A DNA stretch of 64,000 nt from contig QANU01001671.1 in assembly GCA_003254905.1 (NCBI GenBank), positions 1,192,362 through 1,256,361 on the forward strand, in the 5' to 3' direction. This DNA is from Nissolia schottii (Eukaryota > Streptophyta > Magnoliopsida > Fabales > Fabaceae). The position numbers were made by a program, and so were the translations under genes. The notes beneath the pieces were generated by a model, which did not search any database, was not told the origin of the DNA, and saw only the letters and a program-made list of their open reading frames with translations. Numbering within the stretch: position 1 is the first letter of the stretch; every line of letters starts with the position of its first letter. Below are positions 37,226-48,242 of this stretch, piece after piece.

Positions 37226-37878
37226 TGTAACGCCCTGCTAGCTGCTTACTCTTAAGTCGTAAACAATGCTCATAGGGTTGTTATCTGCTTTGGTTAGAAT
37301 ACTTTTAGTCATATATTATCTTTGAAAATATTCTTTAACTGAAAATATGGACCAACTTAAAGCTTTTTCCTTTCTTTACTAAAACATAAAATATGAGTCA
37401 CACGTGTTCAAGAAGACATACATATATACGCAAGCGATAGAGTCCTAAAAGACTTAGCCAGTAACTAACATAACGGATAATCATACAAATCATTCTATAT
37501 TGTACATACATTCATATAAGTCCAGAAACAGTTACACCTTTAGTTATATTTACATAATACACTTAATACACACAGGAGCTAATGGCATATCTAGTCTATT
37601 TAGCTAATACAAAATACAAAACACATCACGATGCGTAGACATCCACTGTTGTCCGGCTGTCTTCCCTGGAACACCTTGACGCCAAGGCCTTTAATCTTCC
37701 GGTGATGCCTACTCTTCTCCGGTGTACTTGTCGTACTCACCTGGAAACATAAATGACTGGGGGTGAGAGCGTCACGTCCATAGTGAGAATCCTGGGGCAT
37801 AACTATCCGTTTTCACTCCATTTATGATCCAGGCTACTCAGGAGATCTCTAGGTGTCAAAGTATACTAAAATCCCTAC

Positions 37879-37939
<61 letters not shown>

Positions 37940-37950
37940 CATCATCATCC
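37879..37950. repeat. (ATT)n microsatellite
   Basis: About 20 uninterrupted ATT units followed by ATC units. Confidence 0.95.
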
Positions 37951-39442
37951 ATGCTAGTCCTGAGCAGTTTTACCTAATTTACTAAGTGACTAGGGAATTC
38001 TAATCTTTTCATTACCTAAGGAGAATATATCATTGTGTTTTCTATTACTTAAACGTTAAAGTAGTGTGAGATTGAATCACATAGTTGCGTATCGTTTAAT
38101 TTTCGTAGAGGCAGTCTCGTGAAGACCTATTCACTCAATGTTGCCTTACATACATTATATACATACATCACGTCCTCATGCATGAGGGGAATCGAGGGTT
38201 TTCTTATGCGCCCGGTCAGGTACTTCCATCGGGGTAACATCCTTCTTATCTTTTTATGTCCATCATTCCCCTTTGTACATTGTGGGACCGTCATCCCCGT
38301 TCGGTGTACGACCTACTCCGTTTCCTTATTTGAACAATAAGACAGAGCTCATACCTGAGGTGGTAACGAACCACAGAGGCATTTAGTATAAACACACACA
38401 CACACACACACATAAGTGACCATCCTGCGTGTAGGGTGGTGAAGAGGCGCCCTTATAGCGTCACTAGGGGTGAACTCGTACTTTCTCATTCTGTTCTAAC
38501 TTCTGTAGCCTACTTTGTATATGTAGTGTAAACTTTTCTTTCTTTTATTATATCATGACCCTCTGTCATATCATATCTTTTACTGTCATATTGTGTCTTA
38601 TCTCTCTTGGAAAGTTTTAAGCTCGCTTTCATTAATCATTAACCATTCCTTCTTGTCGAATGGTAAGGGGCATGTCCATAGATGTGCCAAGAGAAGGGAA
38701 TTTCCTATTATATAGCTAAGTACATATCTTCAAGGTATTCCAAGCCCAATGTGGTCGGAACCTTCTTAAGACTTTTCTCTTTCGCTATATTCATTTATTA
38801 TCTTTGTATACTTAGGTGACATGACTTCTATTTATCTAAGTGTACCACACTATTATCATTAGGACAATTCGGATCCTGGAACTTCTGAGGGGATTCCGGT
38901 GTCTGAGCGCCTGGGTGTGTACCTGCAGAGACTCCGACAATCAAGTCAGTGGGAGAATGAGAAGACAGTGTAAGCTGAAAAGTTAAGTCCTTGTACCTGA
39001 GTTCTTCCGGGAGTTAAATACCTGTGTTGACCGTTATGAATGGTTCCACATACCTTGATGAGGGGAGAATATCTCGGGTGGCTCCACGTACCTTGATGAG
39101 GAGAGGATATCTCGGTCTGCATTATACCAATCCGCGTTACACATTGTAACCGGTTACTCTGGTTTGAAGGGACCCGTGTTGGGTCAAATCTTTTAACGAG
39201 GCAATTTGGTCAGGTCACTATACTCCACGGATTATTGGGTCTGGTCCATTGGGCTTCTATGGCCTAATCTATAATAGGCGCCCCCAACTTGGACCAAGGA
39301 GGGGTTGCTCCGCGGTCTGTTGGGCCTCTATGGCCTAGTCCATAACACTAAGGTTGTCCTAATGCTCTAATAACAACCCATTTTCTCATGATGCATAGTA
39401 TTAACATATTGCACATAAATACAATTAATCGCATATAATCAT

Positions 39443-42265
39443 TGTAACAGCCCGATTTTTCCCTTCACTAAGATTCTGCATAATAAATGATTAAAAATAC
39501 ATTAATAAGAAAAGATAAAATAAAATAAAATAAAATTTAAAGTATTAACTGTAATTCCTATAATATTAGCTCAAAAATAATAGTTTTGCGATCTCGTGGA
39601 GTTCTGTGAAGTTCGGGTTGATATTCGGTTATTATTAGAATTTAACCATGACTCAAAGGAGTCCGTAAAATACACTAATATGAAAATAAATTCGAGAATA
39701 TCTCGACAAAGATTTAAATATTAATAAGAAAAATTAGTAGGTCACAACGGTATGTCCGAAATATTTTTTGGACTTCCGAACATAAATAGTTAATGAGAAA
39801 ACACGACCAAAAACACACATAGAAAATAGAAAATATGTATGACCAAGGGACAAATTCCCACGGCAGCTCACTCTTGTCCCACGAAAACACACACACCCAA
39901 GGTTTCTTCCATTTTGCTTCTTCCTAATTATGATAACCTAAAGCTCCACCAAAGCTCTTCCGCCCAAATCCATCTTTGCCTTCCTTGAATTCTCTTATTT
40001 CCAAATCATATGCATATCAAGGAGCAGCCCAAGCACGTAAGGTTGCCCCTCCTCATCACTTGGTGAATCAAAGCTTCCATAACCTAAGCTTCCATACATC
40101 TCCATCCTTCCTATTTCATTTTGTTTTAGTTCTTGGCAAGAAGACTCAAGCAAGCAAGCAAAGCTTAATTTCATCCTTCTTCCACCACCAAGCAGCTCTT
40201 TAGGAAGTGGGTAACTCTAGTTCCTCACCTCTTTGATGGTGGATTGATTGGTTATGTGATTATGTGTGTGTGTATGTCTTGATGTTTGAGTGTATGTGTA
40301 TGCTTGCTTAATGATTTTAGAACTTTGTTTAGGAGTTAGGAGATGATTCTAAAGGACCCTGTGGCCTGGACTAGGTAGGATTATTATGTGTGGAATATGT
40401 GTAAAAAGCTCAAGCAGGTTCCATGGGAAAAGAGGAAGAAAATGGGAGGAAACGATGCATTCTGTTTTCAGCTTCGCCCAATTACCGCTAAGCCGTCCCA
40501 AGCGCCGCTGAGCGGAATGCATCAATATTTTGCAAACGTGAACTCCAGAGCGCTGAGCAGAAGGCGGTTACAGCTGAGCGGTCTGAAGCTCACCGCGGAT
40601 AAGGATAAGGATGTGAAGATATTTTTCTTAAAGGATAAGGCGGCAAAGATATTTTTGAAAAGTTGTCAGACCGCTGAGCGATGGGATTCTTACCGCTGAG
40701 CGATAAGACTCTTACCGCTGAGCGGACTGCTTTACACGCTGAGCGCTATGAGCTCAGAACGCTGAGCTGACAGTAAGTTCCGCTGAGCGGTCTGAGACCA
40801 GAATGTCTTATGGAACCCATCTTGAGGCACATAGTCTAACACTCAATGTTATAACTATGATTGGTAATTGAAATATGTGAAGTATATGCAGTATGTAAAT
40901 ATGTGAAGTATATGTAGTATGTGACTTAATGTGTAGCATTCCATGCATTCATGATAAAGCAAGTTTAGAAGCTTAGAAGTAATTACGAGATAAGTACAGA
41001 TTATGAAATGAACCATAGGAAACAAGTCATGACATGCTGCAGGTACAGAAAACAAGAGATGCTGAATTACTGCTGAAAATGCTGAATGAAAATAAATGCT
41101 GAAAAGGCCGTGATCACGAGAGCCAAATCATGATCCCACTTCAGGAGGTCAAAGAGGCATCCTGAATGTGGAAGCCCGCCACAGGTGGTGTCGATATGGC
41201 ATACCTGGAGGTGTGCGGTTACCATGCCTAGCATTGTCGAAAGGGGGCAAGCTAAGGTGGGGGTACAATATCCGCCCACTACCGAGGGGTCCCGAGGGGG
41301 CACACGGCAGGTGGAAGCCCACCGCAGGGGTCAACAGAGGACCACCTGGAGGTGCGAGGTTATTCCGTCATACTAGTGTCAACAGAGGGCACTATTATGG
41401 TGGGAATAACATATATTCCAAGAGCATGTTCATTCTGTTATGCCTATGTTTATTCTGTTATGTATGCATATCCGTAATGTATGATTCTGCTGTTATATAA
41501 TTACTGTCAAGAGAACGCTCGAGACGGCTATGTATGTACACGTAATGTTAATAAGCACGAGAACTTAGTAAACAAGAGTAGTTCCTCTATCACTTAGTAA
41601 TGTAGATAAAGCCGTTCAGAACCTTAGGCCAGATAATAATCAGTAGGATGTTTAGTATGCATGTTCACTTAGAAATCTCTGAGCGGCCTGAAGTCCGACC
41701 TAATATGATCCGAGACTCAGGAACTAAAGTTATTTCCACTGAGAACCTACCGTTCTCACTCCCACTGCCTTATGACTTCAGGTACCCATGATGACTCATA
41801 TTTTGAGGATGCTGACGAGCCGCCGGCTGAGCCATGAGCGGTTATGACAGGATATGGACCCAGGGATAGCTGGATGCCAGGATTTTGCCAAGGGCATACT
41901 GAGTAGTATTCCAGTAGCCCTTGCATTTTGATATTATGTATAGGGTATTTTGGCTTATGTACATGCTATGTGTATCTTACTTATAGTATTTACGACTATG
42001 TGACTGTTATGACGGACCCAATGGATGTACATGATATGCTTTTATTACTACACCATTATACGCTTTGTTATATTTGTTCTTCCCAACGCATGACTCTATT
42101 TTAGTAATTATCCAATGCAAATGAAAAGTTTAAAATGGGTCCCTATTTTTCTTAAGCAACTATTTTTGAAAGATAACAATGGACTAAGATATTCCGACCA
42201 GGTAGAAAATAACCTAGTGAGCATTGTTTACTACGTACGGGTAAACAGTTAGCTAGGGTGTTTCA
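39443..42265 (+). mobile_element. Solo LTR, 2.82 kb, near-TSD ATCAT/ATCAG
   Basis: Starts TGTAACAGCCCGATTTTTCCC and ends CTAGGGTGTTTCA. The 5-bp flanks agree at 4 of 5 positions. It contains CGCTGAGCG-type words (40503-40790), a tandem-repeat zone at 41150-41400 and the conserved module at about 41505-41790. The frames at 39976-40699 and 41168-41500 are not coding by any evidence I can see. Confidence 0.82.
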
Positions 42266-43117
42266 ATCAGCATGCATAAACTATGGTGAAATAATGCTTG
42301 TTGGGATATGCGGAACCTTAAGGACTTCTTAGGTCGCTCAGCGCCCTACCTATGATCGCACAGCGGACAAGGGTTTCTCAGGTTTCTCAGCGCCCTCTCT
42401 AGGATCACTCAGCGACCACTGGACTCTTAAGTCGCTCAGCGCCTCTCTAGGGTCACTCAGCAACCTGGAGTGCAATGTTGACAACTTCACTCATTACCCA
42501 CACTTATTACCTAAACCTGATATTTTCTCTCCAACCTGAAACCTCTCTCTTCTCACTCACTCATGCACACTTATACTCATCTTTTTCCTTTACACATTCT
42601 CCACCACAACTACCATAACTCTCATTTTCTCTAAACTCTTAGACCCTAAACCTAAAATGCTACCCTCTCTCATACACTCTCCTTTGCTTTTATTTTTTCA
42701 CTACCATACACCATCAAGACTCCCTTAACATTTTAGCCCAACATTTTCCAAAACTCACCCTCCAAAACCGAACCTTCATTCTCCTTGGAATCACTCTCAA
42801 ACCTATTATTTTCATATTAAGACTTCATTCATACCTAGGTACACTTATATCCCAACAAAACCACAGATAAATACCAACAATTTTCTAGGAAAACAACAAC
42901 AAGATGTACATAAAAATATCCATATATTTAGACCACCCAAGTGGTGGTCATCTAATGTTACCCACCTGTAGAAAGGTTTTGCGGTGATGAGTGAGACTTT
43001 GAGTGGAAGTCCCTAGAAGCCTTGGTGTATCCAAAGTTTTTGGTCATCTTTTCTTAAGAGAAAAATTTAGAGAAACCAAAGGTGAGCTCCCGATTTTGAG
43101 GAGGATAAAGTGGGGGA

Positions 43118-45923
43118 TGTAACATCCCGCTTTCTCCTTAGCGGAATTTCGCTAGATAATTGTCCAAGATATTTCTAATTTCAGTTGAGCCGTTAGAATC
43201 ATGAACTCTTAGGATTAAAATTGTCTGTAGAAATATTTTTGTATGTTTTCTCAAAATTCTGTAGACACTAAAACAAACCCTTTCTATCGTCTGAATACAA
43301 CCGCGCGTCTAAAGTATCCGTAAAAGGTACGGCTACAGACGATAATTCACAAACACCTTAAATGAACCTAGAACCTTCCTTATAAAAATTAGGGGATCAC
43401 AAAGACGTGATCAGAATATTTTTAGAACAGCAGTACTCGAAGTACCAGGACCGGGACCGGGAACGATAAAACCAGAGCAAAATTGATCTGACAGAGACCT
43501 TTAATTCTCGGCCACACAAGTAGCCGAGACACAAAGGCCATGCACGGCCAAGAAGAAGCCAAGTGTGGTCAAAAGGTGGGTGAGTCACATGGTGAGTCAT
43601 GACAAGGACATTTAGCATAAAGACAAAATAAGGGTATTTTGGGAATTTTTCCCAAGGGCAAAATTGGAAAGGGAAATTCGGCCAAGAGGCCTATAAATAC
43701 CCCCCAAATATGAAATTTTGTGGAAAAATTAGAAAATCTTGCCAAAGCTCTATCTGATTACACAATCAACCATTATTCTGCCAAACCGAGAACCCAGAGA
43801 CTTTCTACATCACCCCAGTCTAAATTCTTCAAAAATCCCATTACACTAACCCACAAAAAACCCTCAAAATCCCTATAGAAATCTTGAAGAAACTCAGCCC
43901 AAGAGGAGTTAGGAGGCATCATAGCAAGCTAGAAGTCCGCAGGAGACACCGAAACCGGGAAAACATGGGTAAACCGACATAATCATTGTCTATGTGATTT
44001 AAGATGTATGATGATGGTTGTGCTATGTTTTATGCTAGATATATCTGTGGTTAGGATGCCTTTTATGTGACCTTGGTATATATATGTTGTTGATAATTGT
44101 CTAGATCTGCTGGTGTTGTCTGTGATTCTGTCAGAATTTAGGAGAGCCTACGACGGAAATGGGTATATGACACAATTTTGAAGGGATCTGTATGCTGAGA
44201 TTTTTATCATAAAAAAATAATGTTATTTTTGGATTCTACACAAAAAATTGAGTGGGGATGTTAAGTTTTATGATTTTTGGAGTCCCTGATGAATTTCTCA
44301 GCAAACAGGCGGAAAACGGGGTTTTTAGGAAATAAGGGCAAAATAGGAATTTCACGTCTTGTGACTGAAAATCTGGGTTTATTTTCAGAAAATATGGGTT
44401 TAGAACTATCAAAAACCGTAAGGGAAAGTCTCGAGTCCATCGGGTTTTTGAGAACTAAAATTCCAAAGAAAACAGGGCGTTTACGGGGGCAAAATAGTAA
44501 TTTTAGGAAAAGGGTAAAACTGGAATTTCATGCAGTTGGGGTCAAAATCTGGATTTTTAAACATGAAAAAAGATCTTAGAACTATCAAAAACCTTGGGGT
44601 AGGGTCTTGGACCTCTCTGGTTTCTGATCCCTAATCTCTGACAAAAAACAGATGTATGCTTTGTGATTTTTAGAATAACTATTGGATATGTTTGTTTATG
44701 TTTAGAAAATACTTGAGCATGAAATATTGAGCTATGTATGTTCTATGTGTTATGTGTTACATAACTATGTGAGTTTATGCTTGTTTTGCGATTTATGGAA
44801 AGAGTTGTTGGGAATATATGAGATTTATGGTTGGAAATGGTATGGAACATGAAAATATGTCTCTTATATGTTAATGAGCTATATTTTCTCTATGTGAATG
44901 ATTGTCTTGAAATATGGATGAATGATATACGATTGTACACATGTGGTTGCTTTATGGGATACTGAACTGTGGGCTGTTAGTCCTAGGGTGTAGATGGCAT
45001 CGCGTGTGGGTGGTAGTCCTAGGGTGTAAATGGCATCGCGACGGCAGTCCTAGGGTGCATAATACATCGCGTGTGGACGGTCTTAGGGTGCATAATACAT
45101 CGCGTGTGGACGGTCCTAGGGTGTACAATACATCGCGTGTGAACAGTCCCATGATATAAATGATGAAGGATTTATGTTTGATTGAGAACTTATTTCCTAG
45201 GAGCCAGGACAGAACATAGAAGACCTAGTAATGAAAAGACTAGACTCCCTCAAACACCTAGTAATATAGGTAGCTGCTCAGGACTAGCAGGGATATTAAT
45301 AACTAGTAGGAATGTAGCATAACCGTGACACCTAGAGACCCCTGAGCGGCGGAATCATAATTGAGACAAGGAAATGAGTTGCGATGACCAAGGTTTCCCA
45401 CTGAGAACGCAGAGTTCTCATACCCACTCCTTTATGGTTCCAGGTGAGCAAGACAGGACCTCAGCTTGGTACACGAAGCGGCAGCCTCGAAGAAGAGGAA
45501 TCGAGAAATAGAACAGCAAGAACTAGGATAAGGACGTTACAATTAGCCCTTAGTTAGCATGATCCATGTATTGTACTTCTGTGAGAAATTTCGTGTGTGT
45601 ATTAACTATGATATTACCTATGCAAATAATTGTGAATACATGTTATGGACCACTTCTCTGCTTATTGTTTGACGTTGCTATGTTGGAATAGTTATCTGTT
45701 AAGGATAAAGCTTTAATGCTTGCATTATAAATTCTATCTGAGACGAGGCTCATATTTTATATCGTATATATATAACGAAAAAGTTTCAAAATGGTCAATA
45801 TTCTCAAGTATAAGATAATTGTGACCTTAAAGTAGGGGCTAAAAGTAACCCCAACCAAAGCAGATAACAACCTAGTGAGCATTGTTTGCGATGTACACGT
45901 AAGCAGCTAGCTAGGGCGTTTCA
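43118..45923 (+). mobile_element. Solo LTR, 2.81 kb, TSD GGGGA
   Basis: Starts TGTAACATCCCGCTTTCTCC at 43118 and ends GCTAGGGCGTTTCA at 45923, with GGGGA on both sides (43113-43117 and 45924-45928). TATA box CCTATAAATACCCC at about 43690. Minisatellite at 44977-45150. The 100-codon frame at 44277-44579 is simple, repeat-like sequence and not a supported gene. Confidence 0.9.
44977..45150 (+). repeat. Minisatellite, period about 36 bp
   Basis: Five units of the form GTCCTAGGGTG(C/T)A(T/A)AA, TACATCGCGTGTGGACG within the solo LTR at 43118. It sits just 5' of the conserved LTR module, the same relative position as the other LTRs' tandem zones. Confidence 0.85.
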
Positions 45924-47309
45924 GGGGATATTTGTGAGAATGGTGGTGTTGTGCTTAGGGCTTTGTAAGGAGAATGAGATGGAGTTTCTATGTGATGGTG
46001 ATGGAGTGATCTTTCTTGGTTGTATTATGGAAGGGGATGAAAATGATTAAGGGAGGATTTTAGGGGAAGTATACACGGTTTTGGGAGCAAGGAAGCTTAG
46101 GGAAGAAGAAGCAAATCTCTTAGAAAGCAAAGTTGTGTTTGAAGGCTTATCTTTGTGTGTATTTGTAGAGAGTTTGAAGAGTAAAATCTCCAAGAATTTG
46201 AAGGTGGAGCTACGATTTTGGAGTGCTGATGACCAAGGGATTTTATTGGATTTTTTTAAAGAGGTGACATGATGGAGGTATGGTGTAGGTAAGGTGGTGA
46301 TGGTAAGTGTTGAAGAGTGCTTTAGGGAATTTGATGGAAGTGAATTGGAGGGCTAAATTTCAGCATGTGTGACCGTGTATGTAGGCTAAAGTTTCAGGAA
46401 AAAATTATCAATTAAGAGAGTGTAAGTGATAGGATGTTAAAGTGTAGGAGTGTGTGATTGTTCTTGATCAATTTTGGAGTGACTTAGCTTAACTTTTGGA
46501 GACAAAATTAATATAATTTGGGGGAAGAGGGCCACGGATATATGCCCAGATTTTTGGGAATTATTTGGTCAAAATGGTCAAAGAATGAATAGTGTGTGTG
46601 TAATGTTTGCATAGTGTAAGGTAAGGTGCACATAGTGCAAAGTATGATCTTGTTTTGACTTGTTTTTATTAAGAAAAGAAAATAAAAATGGAAAAGGGCC
46701 GATGGGAAGTGGCACCATGGTTTGGCACCAGATTTTGAGGGAAAAATGGGATAAATAAAGAAATTGGATGTATAGTGTGAAGTATGGTGTGTATAGTGCA
46801 AGGTATGGGCTAGGTTGGATTAGGAAAAGTTGATTAATTTGGGGAGGACAAGGCCATGCTCATGACACGATTGGAACTGAATTTTCATGGGGAAAATTGC
46901 GTTTTTTGGGAAATGGTGAATAGTGTATTGGATCATGTTTGGTTGTTAAATTTTTGTGTACGTGCATTGTCGTACGTGGGCAGCGATCTAATGGATATCC
47001 TAAAAATTTTCTAAACATAGAAACACATTATATTAATTTTTCTAATAAGGAATTTAAATTAATCCAAGGTACTCGTAATTCAACTTTCGTAAAAGTATAT
47101 TTTACAGATACCTCCGATACGTAATTAAATTCCGACGACGAAAGATAATTGATTTGGATCTTGCGGAATTTTGCGAGATCGCGAAACTATTACCTTGACT
47201 GGAATTTTTGGAAAATAAAATTGGTAATTTAAATTTCCAGTCTTAATAAATTACTTGTATATTTATTTATTGCGCGAAATATTTACAAAGGAAAAAGTGA
47301 GATGTTACC

Positions 47310-48242
47310 GAACATGTTTCTACATCATGTTGCTCGCTTAAGTTCCTTGGATTTCCTATCAAACGATTAGTTGCACCACTATATATAACCCATAAAATAT
47401 ATCCTTTTTTACCAGTCATTTAATCCATTTCATTCATCTTACTATCATTCAACATTTTTACCAATGTCTATCATTACTCATTGCTAAGTCCTATGATCTC
47501 ATTTCACATAAGTTCTGCACTTATTGTGGTTTGCACCACATTTGCCGAAAATTCTCTTCTCCTTCTTCAAGTTCAAAGAAGAAAATCCCATCCTCTCCTT
47601 CTCCACCTACAAGTTGTGACCTTGCCCTCCCAAAAACACCTCCATAAATTCATCAAACCATCATACATTCTTTATAAAAATTAAAGCCCCTTTCCTCCTC
47701 GACAACAATCTCTAATTTGTTTGCAAGAAAGGTGGGTTCTCCTTGTATACGTGCATATTTTCCTTTGCATGACTATGTTTTCTTGTTTATTTTACTCTCC
47801 ATTTCTTGCTCTATATGAAAATATGTTCCTTTGGTCATAAGTGTTGTAAAAATTCAGTTTTGAAGAGTTCAATGTGGAATCTTGAGTATGTTTTAGTTTC
47901 TAACATCATTTTTGGGTTTCTCATTAGTTTTCCACCTAGAAAAATGTTTTTTCTCATCAAAAACGCCATAGGAAGATTCATCCCTAATAGGTTGTTTAGG
48001 ATTTCTAGGAGTTGTTTTGTTTCTAGCACTTATGTGCTTCCTATGCTTGTGCATGTTTAAGATGATGATAGTTTCGATATTTCCAAGAAATTTCCTTCAG
48101 GAAACTGTAATTTTTATTTCCAACCATGTCCATGTGTAATTCGTCTTTGTTAGGGTTCTTTAGGTTTTGCATGTTTGTTTTTGAATCTAGTTGTAGATTT
48201 GAGTTCCTTGCAAGATTCTAAGCATTTTTCATGAACGTAGTT
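47310..48242 (+). mobile_element. Damaged LTR copy a (partial)
   Basis: About 47570-48242 matches internal parts of copies b and c (GTGACCTTGCCCTCCC, AGGTGGGTT, TTTAAGATGATGATAG, TTCCTTGCAAGATTCTAAG) in the same order. It is cut at 48242 where copy b begins with TGTAACATTCTG. Its left limit is unclear. No gene. Confidence 0.6.

Larger units (their letters stand above)
37226..47309 (-). mobile_element. Reverse solo LTR (about 4.4 kb without insertions)
   Basis: The left edge TGTAACGCCCTGCTAGCTG is the reverse complement of the family's GCTAGCAGGGCGTTACA end. The right edge AGATGTTACC at 47309 is a mutated reverse of GGTAACATCT. Flanks GGACA (37221-37225) and GAACA (47310-47314) match 4 of 5 bases, consistent with an aged target duplication in the copia fragment. 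Interrupted by two forward solo LTRs at 39443-42265 and 43118-45923. Contains an (ATT)n microsatellite at about 37879-37940, a reverse copy of the conserved LTR module (about 37740-38020) and AGCG word clusters at 42335-42465. Confidence 0.75.

Noticed and set aside
44277-44579. 100-codon frame in the solo LTR at 43118
   Set aside because: Not preserved in the sister LTRs and no recognised domain.
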